Origin: Collybia mongolica
Lineage: Eukaryota > Basidiomycota > Agaricomycetes > Agaricales > Clitocybaceae
Reading direction: 5' to 3'
NCBI GenBank assembly: GCA_013420905.1
Contig: JAAXNY010000010.1
Span: 62,001 to 126,000 of the forward strand
DNA: 64,000 nucleotides
The notes below the pieces were generated by a model. It was not told the DNA's origin. It was given only the letters and a program-made list of their open reading frames with translations, and did not search any database. The number at the start of each line of letters is the position of its first letter. The stretch's first letter is position 1. Both the position numbers and the translations under genes were made by a program. This document shows, one piece after another, positions 1-11,464 of this stretch.

Positions 1-925
1 TCGTTCTCCTCTGGTTTGCTGTCACTGGCAGTCGGGGGTGCCACCTGGCAGGCATGACCAGTGCCCCCCGGCTTTGAGGCTTGAGGCCCCCGGGAGATGG
101 CAGTGGCTGCGCGCAGGGGTGGCGCAATTGGCATGCCGCTTTCTTCAAGCATGCGCTTAATCCTGGGGGGAGGCCGTTTTTGTGAGAACAAGAAATGAAT
201 ATGAAAGGAAAAACTCACTTTGTGAGGTGAGGTAAGGCGGGGCTGGCCTTGCCCTTGACGCCCATTTTACTGTGGGTGGTGGCCTTCCTACTGGAGGTGG
301 TGGCCTTTCTGGTGCTGCAGGCAGTGTGAGTAAGAGTGGACATAAGAGGTGGCCAGGTATGCACCCTGCCTTCGGCTTGGCGGTGCTTGCCTTGACGGTG
401 GTGGCGGCTTTTGTGCGCTTGCAGGCTTTGTCATCCTTGTCGGTCGCTGAGGTGGCACACTTGCAACTCCTTGTCATCAGGCGTTCGGCTGCTTTGGCAG
501 TGGCAGTGGTGGCAGCGGATTTGCAGGTTGTTGACATCGTGTTTTTGCAGAAAACTTGCTGGGTTGCTGGGTGCTGGGTTGCTGGGCCTTGGTGTGGTTG
601 AGGTTGACGATGTGCCCATTGTTGATCAATGAGGTGGCCAATAAGTCACGTGACCACAACGCGTCGTTACAATGCTCCGGAATTCTGTCCAGGAATTCTG
701 ATAGAATTCCTGTGGACTCTGTCAGAATTTCAGTGTTCTGAAGCCGGAATTCCTGTGGAATTTCATTCCGCTCGGAATCCGAGCGGAATCTGTTCGGAAT
801 TTTTGTCAATTTTTACAGCCATTTTCTATTACTTCTGCAGCCGAAATTCTGACAGGAATCCGAGCAGATTCCTGTCAGAATTAAGGATTCCACTCGGAAT
901 CCACTGGAAGATGTGGGGGAGTGTA
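1..925. other. Non-coding, low-complexity flank with hairpin-rich GGAATTC island
   Basis: No convincing gene is seen. The first 600 bases are G/T-rich on the plus strand and contain short imperfect repeats (around 555-590 a GCTGGGTT-like unit recurs); the open frames there are low-complexity on both strands. From about 665 to 915 the DNA is packed with GGAATTC, CGGAATCC and GAATTCCTGT words in both orientations. A 15-bp perfect inverted repeat lies at 846-860 and 867-881 with a 6-nt loop. Recognisable retroelement coding sequence begins near 927, so this segment lies outside, or replaces, the missing 5' part of that element. Confidence 0.6.
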
Positions 926-926
926 A

Positions 927-3869
927 AGACCTCCAGAAATCGAAGATCAGAAACTGAAGAAGACACTACCAGAATTCTATCAAGAATACATGTCACTATT
1001 CGACAAAACAAATTCGGAAAGAATGCCAACATGACAATCATGGGACCATGCAATAGATCTAAAACCTGACTTCATCCCAAAGGATTGTAAGATCTATCCC
1101 ATTAGCCCAGCAGAACAAGGAAAACTGGACGAATTCATTGATGAAAACATGCAAAAAGGATACATCAGACCATTGAAATCCCCACAGGCATCACCCTTCT
1201 TCTTTGTATCGAAGAAAGATTCAGCAAAACTTTGACCAACTCAGGATTACAGGAGACTAAACAAAGGAACAATAAAGAACGCATACCCTTTACCACTTGT
1301 AGGGGAGCTTCTTGACAAACTGAAAGGGGCCAAATATCTCACGAAATTGGACCTATGATGGGGATACAACAATGTCCGGATTAAAGAAGGTGACGACTGG
1401 AAGGCAGCATTCAAAACAAACAGGGGACTGTTCAAACCCCTTGTTATGTTTTTCGGCTTATGCAATTCACTGGCAACATTCCAGAACATGATGAACGACA
1501 TCTACGCAATAGAAAGTGATGAAGGATGGATCCTGATCTACATGGACAACATCCTGATCTCCTCCGACAACATTGACAATCTACGAAGAAAGACCCTGAA
1601 GGTCCTGGATACACTGAAGGAAAACGACTTGTACCTGAATCTGGACAAATGTGTATTTGAAGCCACAGAAGTTGAATACCTCGGACTAGTCATCAGAGAA
1701 AACGAAATAGGTATGGAACCAACTAAATTGGCAGGAATCGCAGATTGGCCAGCCCCAACAACAGTGAAACAAGTCCGATCATTCCTTGGATTTGCAAACT
1801 TTTACCAAAAGTTCATTGGACACTACACTGAACTTAGCAGACCATTGACAAATCTGACAAGAAAAGACATTGAATGGAAATGGACTCAAGATTGTCAGGA
1901 AGCATTCGACAGATTAAAACAGAAAATTTTGAAATCACCTGTCCTCATGATGCCAGACAAGAACAAACCATTCCACATCGAATCAGATGCTTCAAAATGG
2001 GCCACAGGCAGGGTAATACAACAACAAAACGACAACAGAGAATGGCATCCATGCGGATACATCTCACACTCATTTACGGAAACAGAAAGAAACTACAAAA
2101 TCTACGACAGAGAATTACTAGGCATCATTCAAGCCTTGAAAACATGGAGACATTACCTTGAAGGATCACAATTCCCCACAGTGATTCTGTCAGATCACAA
2201 GAACCTGATGTACTTCTGAACAGCACAAAAATTGAACCAACAACAGGCAGGATGGAGCCTGTTCCTGTCACAATTTGATCTGAAACTCATACACACACCT
2301 GGAACACGAATGATACAGTCTGATGCTCTATCAAGAAGATCAGACTATGTCAGTACAGAAGACACAGACAACAAAGACCGGATCTTACTACCAGATGATA
2401 TTTTTATCAAAATGATTGATATAGGTTTACAAGAAGACCTAAAGAAATCAGTTGAAGAAGATGAGTTGTTCGTGAAATCAATTGAAGCGTTAAAAGAGAC
2501 AGGGACACCACCAATCAAATCAAACCTGTCTGATTGGAAATTTGAAGACGGACTTCTGTTTTTCAAGAACAGATGTTATGTAGGACCAGACGCAAAGCTG
2601 CAACGAGAAATAGTGCGAAGATATCATGACACAAAACCAGGAGGACACCCAGGCCAATACAAAACACAAGAGTTAATCAGTCGAGAATACTGGTGGCCAG
2701 GAATGGGAGTATTCATAAAGAATTACATTGATGGCTGTGCCACATGCCAACAAATGAAAGTCAACACACACCCAACAAGACCAGGGTTAATACCAATTGC
2801 AACAAATGGAGAACCACGCCCTTTCTCATTTGTCACAGCTGACTTTGTCACAGACCTTCCAGAAAATGATGGAAAAGACAGTCTCATGGTCATGGTAGAT
2901 CATGGCCTTACGAAGGGGGTAATTTCTATCCCTTGCACCAAAACAATTGACACCTTAGGAACAGCGAACCTTTACCTGGAACATGTCTACAAAAGATTCG
3001 GATTACCTGACACCTTCTTATCTGATCGAGGCCCTCAATTTGCGGCAAAAGTCTTCAAAGAACTAGGAAAACTCCTTGGAATCAAGCTAGTAATGAGCAT
3101 GGTGTATCACCCACAAACAGATGGAGAAACAGAACAATTTAATCAAGAGCTCGAAATCTATTTCCACATGTTCTGCCAGAACAACCCAGCAATATGGAAG
3201 GATCTTAACCCAATCACAGAATTCGCGCATAATCAAAGAACACACTCCACAACAAAAAGACCCCCATTCTTCCTTATGATGGAATACAAACCACAGGCAA
3301 TTCCATCAGCATTCCGGAAGACAAATGTTCCAAGTGTGGAGCAACGGATGATCGAACTCAATAGAGCAAGAGAAGAAGCCATGGCAGCACATGACTTGGC
3401 AAGAAGAAAAGTTGCAGAAAGGACAACACAAGGTTTCACTCCATTCAAACGAGGAGAACATGTTTGGTTAGAAGGAGCAAACCTTTGAATCCCCTATCCT
3501 TCAAAGAAACTAGCACCAAAATGAGAAGGACCCTTTGAGATCCAAGAAGTCCGCGGACCAGTAACATACAAACTGAAACTTCCATCACAATGGAAGATCC
3601 ACCCCATGTTTCATGCTTCCCTTCTTACACCATACAAGGAAACCGACACCCATGGACCCAATTTCTTAGAACCTCCACCAGACCTCGTGGATCAAAACAA
3701 AGAGTATGAAGTAGAAGGAATTATCAATCACCGACAACGAGGCCAAGGCTTCCAATACCTCGTGAAATGGAAAGGTTACTCATCAGCCCACAACACATGG
3801 GAACCCAAAAACCATTTAAAAGGAGCTCAAACAATACTGCAATCCTACCAGAAGCTACATTGCCTCTAA
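927..3869 (+). pseudogene. Pol polyprotein remnant (RT, RNase H, integrase, chromodomain)
   Basis: A single reading frame runs from about 927 to the TAA at 3867-3869, interrupted by TGA at 1032, 1233, 1356, 2217, 3486 and 3522; no frameshift is seen. The RT palm motif reads YMDN at 1539-1550 where the family normally has YxDD. RNase H shows the ESDASKWATG block near 1981-2009. Integrase shows the HHCC zinc-binding region (about 2620-2750) and the DDE residues in ADFVTDLP, LSDRGPQF and the following HPQTDGETE region (about 2840-3130). A chromodomain with the YLVKWKGY core lies at about 3708-3850; in chromoviruses it directs integration to modified chromatin. Four of the stops fall in well-conserved blocks where arginine is usual (for example PTQDYRRLN, DLxWGYNN), so CGA to TGA is the simplest explanation. 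Confidence 0.92.
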
Positions 3870-3915
3870 CAAACCACTGCTTTTACACCGTCCTCAACAA
3901 GTTTTCAAACCTTCA

Positions 3916-4938
3916 ATGATCATGTCCTCCCTGACTATCAACAACTTTTACATCGCCACTGCCACCCCTCTTACAAATTCCCCCAACACTCCAATCATCA
4001 ACATTGCATCTCAAGAGCACCTTGAACTGACTCAAAAGATCATGCGTCACCAGAAATTCTTATCATGGTTCATGCACAAAGAACATTGCAAACGAATGAT
4101 CCAAACATTCAATCAACCACCATACAACAAACTCATCAAATTAGTCGAGAAGTATTTGGAAATCAGAGAAATGTTATACAACCAAACCGCAGATATCAGT
4201 TTAGCTTTAGATCAAACCACCGAAGAACTAGTTGACACACAAGAATTTTGAATCCTAGAAGATCTAATTCCATTATTACAAGATGGGATTTGACTCCCAA
4301 CATCCACACCTTCAACACCCACAGAATCAAACGAAGGAACTTTAAATGTCGATGAAGGAGTACAAACATCACCTCCTATTACACCAACACCTTTGGCCCC
4401 TAACTCCCCCATTTACCAACCCAAACCTCTTCCAATCCCGCCCTTTCGTGAACCATCCCCTTCACCCTCGCAATCTTCCACCCCTGATCCAGCAGATATG
4501 GTTCCAAACAAAGAAGTGTTTAAATATTTAACTGGTCAAAAAGGCACTAAATCAATCATCAAAAAGAAGAAATCTCCTAAACCCATCTGGTACATGATGA
4601 ATCCCCTCAACCATGCAGGAAGTCGAGAAAAACCCATTGACCTTACTCAAGTGGAACAGCATATCATTCACAAGAATGTACTGTGTGCTAAATGCCTCAA
4701 TTTCGGACACTCAATGATAGATTGTGAAAAATATTATTGTCCAACATGTCATCAACCCGCTCCAGGACATCGTCGTGAACAATGCCCCGAGAAACCTGTA
4801 ACCCGAACAGTAGGGTATTATTACAACTGGCAACAACGAAATGGAGATGAACGAGAAGACGTAGACGATGGGATTGACGACCCTTTTGACTACCCAGAAG
4901 CCATCGCAAACATGACAGGGGAGCCAATCGATTTCTGA
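3916..4938 (+). pseudogene. Second retroelement ORF with two zinc knuckles, downstream of pol
   Basis: A frame shifted relative to pol runs from ATG 3916 to the TGA at 4936-4938, broken only by TGA at 4249 and 4291. Read through, it would encode about 340 residues. The first third is helical and charged, the middle is proline- and serine-rich, a lysine-rich patch follows, and two cysteine motifs lie near the end: CAKCLNFGHSMIDC (a perfect C-x2-C-x4-H-x4-C zinc knuckle, about 4684-4725) and CPTCHQPAPGHRREQC (C-x2-C-x6-H-x4-C, about 4738-4785). The tail is acidic. CCHC knuckles usually belong to Gag; here the ORF sits between the chromodomain and the LTR, the position env has in retroviruses. 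I recall similar unnamed double-knuckle ORFs in mushroom genomes, but the role is unknown. Confidence 0.8.
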
Positions 4939-4971
4939 AGCTGGGATGCTTCAGAGATAGAGAGGGGGTAA

Positions 4972-5454
4972 TGTTACAAATTCCATATTCATGTGCTTAT
5001 CCACTCTTTTTCTTACACATCATTGATTACACACTGCTCACTAACGTTGGCCGACTCTTATCTTTAGAAACCCATATATGCATTCTATTTCCCATGCTTA
5101 CTCATCCCCTTATCTATATAACTGGTAGCACTAATCCCTCCTATCTATACAACCAATAGCGTAAACCACACTTATCTATGCTTATTGGACTCCTACGTAT
5201 ATATAGGGATATTCTAGCTTAGTTAGTTCTTTAGCTTGACCTAGCTGAATTCACCTTATTCATCTACTCTTGACTCCTCTACGCAAACTTGATCCTACTC
5301 ACCTTACAAAGGGAGTAGTGTATCTTTGAACGAACGATCTGACTTAGCCCTACTGAGGGAGTCATTAGATGTGGGACTTACAGAGTTGACAGTCTAGAAC
5401 AAACAAACAATAAACCAGACTGATCTAGAGGATAAGGCCTAAACAGCTGTAACA
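4972..5454 (+). repeat. 3' long terminal repeat
   Basis: The 483-bp segment begins TGTTACA and ends TGTAACA, a perfect 7-bp inverted terminal repeat with the TG...CA ends expected of an LTR. It follows a purine-rich tract (about 4955-4968). A TATA element (TATATATAG at 5198-5206) lies a little before its middle, as expected for the U3 promoter. No matching 5' LTR is present in the window, so the target-site duplication cannot be checked. Confidence 0.88.
5198..5206 (+). promoter_or_regulatory. LTR TATA box
   Basis: TATATATAG lies inside the LTR at a place suited to drive element transcription. Only the motif and its position support this. Confidence 0.5.
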
Positions 5455-6845
5455 CTTGCCTTCCAACCCTGCTGACACCCTCCAACATATCACCAAACCT
5501 CAAACCATGATAACGACTCCCCCCAAGACCACCAATAAGACCCATGACCACCCCGTGTTTTTCTGCATATCCATCAGGCCATTAGTGCGATGTGGCAATC
5601 ATACCAGGGTTGTTGAGGGATAGGGAGGTCCCTTGCCACATCGTTGTGCCATTGTCAGGGGTAGTTCCAAGTTTGGGGCCATGAGCATAAGTGTGATGTG
5701 GCAGGTGTATGAGGGTGGGTGAACATACCTGGTGGGTACTTCCTGACATGGCAAAGGCAGTTAGCATGATGTGGCACTAGGAATGGCCAGAGATTGAGGG
5801 AGGTGGAGAGGGGGGCCATTGTCCAGTCATTGTCGATGATGATGAAGGTGGGTGGTTGTTTGCACAAGCTACCTTCTGATTGAAAGCACTAAGTATTTTG
5901 AAACTCAGCCTGAGAAACCTGCACACCACTCAAACGGGTGTGGGTTTCAACCATGATGCATGCACATACCCACCCAAATATGTACTTCTTGGAGCAGGCA
6001 TGGAGAAGCAACAACACCATCAAGGGAGATGTGGTAGCATTGGCATGAGTACAAATGCTTGCAGGTTTAATCCCTTGGTTCAGCACAAAGGCCAATCCAA
6101 GATTGTTGAAGGAAACTACATCGGAATACAGTACCATATCCTTTCTGAATAAATACATAGATGAGGAGCTATTTTATGCATCTTATTAGTTCCCATTACA
6201 GTTTTTTTTATCAAGCTACTTGTTCAACAACATGGACTTAGTGGCTAATCTGACACAATCTGTATAGAAATAAGGGCTCCTTTATGATGATGTACAGGCC
6301 CGAAACATCCACACAAAGCTGCACAGAAAAGGCCCAATCTGTACAGGCTGTATGTACTCTATCCAGCTCTGCATAGCACTGTGAAGACACCAATGAATTT
6401 GAGAGATGCTGCGGTTCCTGTCGGCTATTTGTGGGAAAAATCAGGGTTTGCTGATGTAGTTGGAGATTGGCGCTCGACGTTGCCTTGAGGCGATGTATCC
6501 GTCAAGGCGTTGCCCCATTTAAGTCAGGCACGCTTGCAGGGACAACGCTGGGGGGGTAATAGGGCGGAGATTGTGGGCGTGGCAACAAGAATCGCAGCAA
6601 AGTTCGAACGTGGACAAGTCGATGGCCGCTGGATGTGGTGCAAGTTTGGGGTACATATGGCTGCCTCGCACCAGATCTGGCCTTTTTTCCTAGCTGCTTA
6701 CCCGCCTTCACCACTGAGTTTGAATGAGGCTTTTCATGACGATGCCCACATCAGCTATTGTTTCTGTCGACAGGCGATCACGGGGGGGTTACCAAATCCA
6801 ATTCAATCCCTTCATCGCTTTCCACCTTGACCCGTATCCTACACC
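5455..6845. other. Intergenic; short repeats around GATGTGGCA
   Basis: No gene is supported; the open frames are short and unlike protein. The word GATGTGGCA recurs near 5589, 5692 and 5769. CGATGTGGCAA (5588-5598) is matched by its reverse complement TTGCCACATCG (5633-5643), an 11-bp perfect inverted repeat. This could be a decayed non-autonomous element. Confidence 0.4.
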
Positions 6846-7795
6846 ATGCCTAACGACCGAAACTCTACCATGTTGAACAACCGGTGTTCTGAGAAGTGTG
6901 AGCGCCCAGCATCAGGAAAAATGTTACATTTTTGTTGATTAACAGCATTATAGTCGACTCTATCGATGCAGATGTCATCTTCAAATCCAGCGACAATATT
7001 TTATTCAGGATCCATCGTAAGAATCTCGAAACCTCCACTGGCGGCTTTGCACCTTCTGGCTTCGAGACACATGGGGAAGTTGTCCCGCTCACGGAATCCT
7101 CATCGACACTCGAGTTTCTATTCCAGTATATCTATCCCATGCCTCAGCCGGATACCCGTTCCTTCCCGTTTGAAATAGTCGCGGCGGTCGCAGAAGCAGC
7201 TGAGAAATACCAAGTGTACCCCGCAATTTACAGTTGCACACTCGTCATGGAGTACGTTTTCGATTATACAACAAGTAAAGATTGATATGAACCCCAATTT
7301 TACGTTTGTAGAATGACCCTACCGGACAACGCATACAAAATATTCATTCATGCAGGAAGACACGGCCACAAAATGCTTCTGGGAAAAGCCGCTCCTTATC
7401 TTATCGGGACGCCTTTGGATAGGATCGTTTCGGAGCTTCCAGGACATCTCATTGTCCCTTGGGTAAGTCCCTATAATCTCTTCCATTGTCAATCGTTATG
7501 AGAGCCTCTTGACTAGACCAAATACCACATTGCTTGGCAAACACATCTACATGAGGTCAGATCGTACCCTTATAAAAACGGCATCCAATTCTGGGAAAAG
7601 TACCCGCAAATCATCATGAAATACATGGCCGAGTTGGAAGATGTCACGAGCCTGAAAGAATTATCAGCGGTTTCTGGGAGAATCAACGTAGATGGTGGCT
7701 TTGCGCTCTCAGCTTACCTTCTGTCCTGGCGAAATACGATAGAATCTAACATCGAGAAGATGAAGTCTTTTGATTGGAGCCGGAACGGGTTTTGA
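6846..7795 (+). CDS. BTB/POZ domain protein, copy 1
   Basis: Four exons (6846-6895, 6946-7251, 7312-7462, 7517-7795) join in phase to give 261 residues. A BTB/POZ fold fills the first half: DADVIFKSSDNILFRIHRKNLE, shown here only by its core ADVIFKSS and FRIHRKNLE, then VVPLTESSSTLEFLFQYIYP. The second half has helices found in its paralogues (LIVPW at an exon end, then a final exon ending in a Trp-containing helix). BTB domains dimerise and often act as cullin-3 substrate adaptors; mushrooms carry many such genes of unknown role. Two paralogues at 13.9-14.9 and 16.5-17.5 kb share the 151-bp third exon and the same intron phases, which supports this model. Start chosen because exon 1 (50 nt) restores phase. 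Confidence 0.88.
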
Positions 7796-8616
7796 TGCAG
7801 ATTCCAATCAGTTATTCGCACTTTCAGAAGGGAATGTCGATAAATTATGTATTAGTATATACATTGTAATGCGTCTCTTCTCTTCATACCAAAAAGAAAT
7901 TGTGACAGCCCACACCGAGAAGAGGCTGCTTGATGCGCGTCCTTGAAATAGGCTATCACGAAAAGATCTATGAAAATGGGAAGGGATGGATGGGCCCCAA
8001 GTGCCGATGAAGCCAGTGTCATACGTGGCGCCAAATGTCAGGTTCGATGACGATAATAAAAAGGAAAGTGAGTGGGGTTTATCCCAACGGTCGAGACCAC
8101 CTGTATGTCAGTACGTTCCCACTCCAGAAGTGAAGGATCCTGAACGGCATGCGCAAAATAAAGGTTCCAGAGCCTGGGCCGACGAACTGAGAACGAAAGA
8201 AATGAGAAATGACGGTTCGATGACGTCATCTCAGAGGGGCAGAGTATGGGATAGCCACGTAGGAGAGAACCAAATTGATCGTGATGTACATGCCGACATA
8301 GGAGTCTTGCAATTCAAAATGGAGAAGAATAACATAACATACAGGAGTCGGAGTCTCACTGTCGCAAGCGCGAAGATTCAGTATTCCATAGATGTGATAA
8401 AGTAGTTCTAAAAACAGAATGTTGCGTTCGCTGGAGGCTCAAGTGTCGGGTCAAAAAACTTCAACAACACTTAAGAACACATGAGGCGTTTATGGAGGGC
8501 ATTTTGCGCGAGGATTATTTGGTTTTTTTTTTTTGAATTCAAATGGGGCGTGCATTCTTGAGGAAGATAACGGGAATCTATGCCCGATAGAAAACTCCTC
8601 CTTGAACACATACAAG
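7796..8616. other. Intergenic
   Basis: A run of open codons at 7986-8405 (+) has no recognisable domain, no conserved pattern and no good splice context. I see no supported gene here. Confidence 0.4.
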
Positions 8617-8740
8617 AGATCGCAATTTATCCAACGAGGCATGGCCCCAATAACATTATAAACAAAGCCGCACCCCTGCTCCTAGACACGCCCCTGGAAG
8701 AAGCAGTGCTGTGGTCCTCGATGTATTGACCGTCCCTTGG
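8617..8740 (+). pseudogene. BTB/POZ gene fragment (third-exon relic)
   Basis: One frame reads EIAIYPTRHGPNNIINKAAP then LLLDTPLEEA before a stop at about 8728. This matches the third exon of the neighbouring BTB gene, which has FIHAGRHGHKMLLGKAAP and YLIGTPLDRI at the same spacing. A further VPW-like stretch follows in another frame. No BTB domain precedes it, so it is a decayed fragment. Confidence 0.65.
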
Positions 8741-11464
8741 GTGCGTGTCTTCGTTGAAGTCGAGTTCCGACCGATTCCAAAAGTAGACGTGATTTCTCCA
8801 GGCTAAGAGTATCACGATACCTGGGACCGCGTTCTTCGTTGATTGAGGTCGTCCTCGGCAGTATCACTTCTAAGATCCAGTAGTGCCCATAAAATTCATG
8901 CTTTGTTTAAGAACGGCATCAGTCGTCCCCCAGATAGCCCGTATACGGCGTTAATTGATGTGGCGTCGTTGCGACATTTGGGCTATCCGTTTGCGTCGGC
9001 GTCATAGTCTGGGTGCCTGACGAGCGAGGATTGAAAAAATACAGAAGCGAAAGGTCTCGAGCCGTTTATCATGTAGCTGTAACTTTCGTTATGGGCCTGC
9101 GCTTACACTTGCAGAATTACAGCCGATCGTGCTTGAAAAGAAGAAAGTTCACCTTTTTTGTAATACGCACAGCGTGAAAGCTATCCACCTGATTCCAGAC
9201 ATACACCACTCCGAATCCAGAGCCGGGGAAATATCGGGATGCCATGCAACGGCGTTGGCAATTATAACAAAACACGGGTCCCCGAAGCTAAAGGCATGAC
9301 ATACCCAGTGACGTCATTCTGCGGAGTAGCAGGATAGCCACCCTTGCCAATCCTATGCGTCTAACAACGTCGCTGCAGAGTGTAATCCGGGCTTTTTCAT
9401 ATCCCGTGGTCCGTGTGATGGGTGGTGCGGGTGCGCTGCCATGTAGCAACGAGGGCGGGAGGTACAATTGGTACGTACTTACAACCACAAAAAGATTATG
9501 TTTCGTTTGCTGGAAGTAAGCGAGATTCTTTATGGAGGAAAAGTCTGGTTGCGCGTCCTGCGGGCGGGCTTGGATCCTTGGGGATGCCGTAAGACAGACT
9601 TGAGAACAGAATATCATATTCGCCTGGTGGGGAACGCCAGGGCGGCTATACGTAGGAACGGCATTGGACGAAATATAAGGATTGGAGGCTTTGACCAAAC
9701 GAGCATTTATAGGTGATTACGAGTGACATACTAGTAAGAATAAAATTTATAGCCAAGTTCCCCGGGGTGTCCATAACAGGACGATATCAACCAAAAAGGT
9801 TTCAGTCAACGACTTATATTGAAGACTCCAGACCTGTTCCGGCGCGTGATCTTGACAGGGAGCGGCTTTAACAGAACCAGAGCCTAGACGATGGTAAGCT
9901 ACCGCAGATACTCATTCCAGCGACGTTCAGTGAACAGGCAGAGACCTGGCCTGATATGATGAGGCAAGGCGAGGCGCCGGTTCGATAGAGCACGTGTAGG
10001 TTGAGCGGTGGTTGAAGAACCTAAGTTTCGTAGTTCTGCACGCAGTGATATATGATGGGGTGGGACTGTATGCCAGACATTGGGCGTGCCGCCACACGTT
10101 ACAACCATATGGGTTATTCTGGGCTTGATACATGATGGGTTTGAGGTGGCAGAAATTGTATTGACCAAGGGGGCAGCTGATCGACAGGGACAGAGACAGG
10201 AAAAGGGGTAGGACAGAGTAAATGGAAGACGGAAGTGTGGCAGACGTAGGAGGAAAAACCAGTGTATTCAGAGCCGTAAGAGATCGGCACCCCGTATATA
10301 ATTCTCAGAGGGGCATGCAGTCGCCGCCGGGGGAGGTTCAGCGCGGGAGGTTCAGCGCCGGAGGTTGGTGTGGGTAGAAGCACCCGTTATATGACGAGAG
10401 AAAGACAGGAGAAGGACGGCAGGATTTCAAGCCCTGAGCCGACGAGTAAAGATATTTAAAATCCCGAGTGGGCGTTCCCGGGGAGGTGTTCGTTGGCCGT
10501 GACGGGAGGGATTGAGCACGGGAGGGGACGAAGAGTTTTAGAAGATTGGGGTACGATTGTGTGGTGCGTAGGTGGTCGATCTCCGCAAGCCTCCGATGGG
10601 AGTGTAAATGTGTACCGGTTTTTTGTTCGGGGTATACTTCCGCGTCGAATTCGGCCTAGATGTTTGAATTGTTTTAAAACGAGGTGTTTGAGGGTCTGAG
10701 CAATTTGGGTCGAAAGATTCGAGGCGAACCTGGGTTTCAGTAGGTAGAGTGATCGTCCAGAAAATCGGCCTCCGAGACATGCGGGTATGCGCTGGTGTTT
10801 CGATGAAGACTTCGAAAAACAAAGACGGCCGGATGATTGAATCCTCAGTCATAAGAGAAAACTTGATGTAATTCGATGATGGTTCGGATATTTCTGGGTA
10901 TGCGTAGGCCACAAATCAATCCAGTACTATCCGAGCACCCTTCGCGAATTTTCTAAAATACTGAGCAAAGAAAAAAAAAAGTTAAGTAATCCACACAAAA
11001 CAACAAAAAAATGGGACGCAGGACACGTAAGCCCAACACGTCCCACACTACCACCCCATTCCCGTGCAGTGGTATCAGTTACCCGAACCTACAACGATGG
11101 TCGATCAGCACAAGCCCAAATCCACAATCACACTGCTTCTCACCCCGATATTTCCAATGTTCTCAGCACCGCCCCTACGACGTCACAAAGGTGAGGCAGC
11201 GACGCCCACGCGGCGGGCAGGGGTTCCTGACAAGCGGTGCTCGCGCATTCCGCATAGCGGTGCAACAGGCTATGCCAAAGGGCCGAATTCCCACGCACAG
11301 ACCGGTGCGCGCTGACGAGGCAGGGATTGAAGCGGCGCTTTAAAAGGGGCATCATACGGGTTTGGGGTTGTGCAGCCCCCCGCAACAAGCAACGCCCCAG
11401 CCCAGCTAGCCAGCGGCCACTCACCACACCTCTCCCTCCCTGTTGCTACCTCCCCCTCCCCTCC
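8741..11464. other. Intergenic between BTB relic and RHO1
   Basis: Open frames occur on both strands (for example 9288-9698 minus and 10538-10912 minus) but none shows a known motif, an ATG start with good splice context, or a paralogue in the window. The 11000-11460 stretch is the presumed promoter and 5' leader of the RHO1 gene. Confidence 0.4.

Larger units (their letters stand above)
927..5454 (+). mobile_element. 5'-truncated Ty3/Gypsy chromovirus with 3' LTR
   Basis: This is a long terminal repeat retrotransposon remnant. In order it holds reverse transcriptase, RNase H, integrase, a C-terminal chromodomain, a second ORF with zinc knuckles, a polypurine tract (about 4955-4968) and a 3' LTR. 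The domain order RT-RH-INT-chromodomain defines the chromovirus branch of Ty3/Gypsy. Gag, protease and the 5' LTR are absent: homology to the pol spacer starts near 927 and abuts an unrelated repeat island. The coding frames contain eight internal stop codons, all TGA, so this copy cannot make its proteins and is a fossil, although one with little indel decay. It is more AT-rich and poorer in CG than neighbouring genes. Confidence 0.95.

Noticed and set aside
927..4938. TGA recoded as an amino acid in the retroelement
   Set aside because: TGA is used as a normal stop in neighbouring genes (BTB copy 1, RHO1, the phosphate transporter), so decay is the simpler explanation.
7986..8405. 139-codon plus-strand frame
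   Set aside because: No motif, no paralogue, and composition is not protein-like; overlaps another frame on the minus strand.
10538..10912. 124-codon minus-strand frame
   Set aside because: Its first codon is GTG, no splice context or domain was found, and the part before the first ATG carries much of the length.
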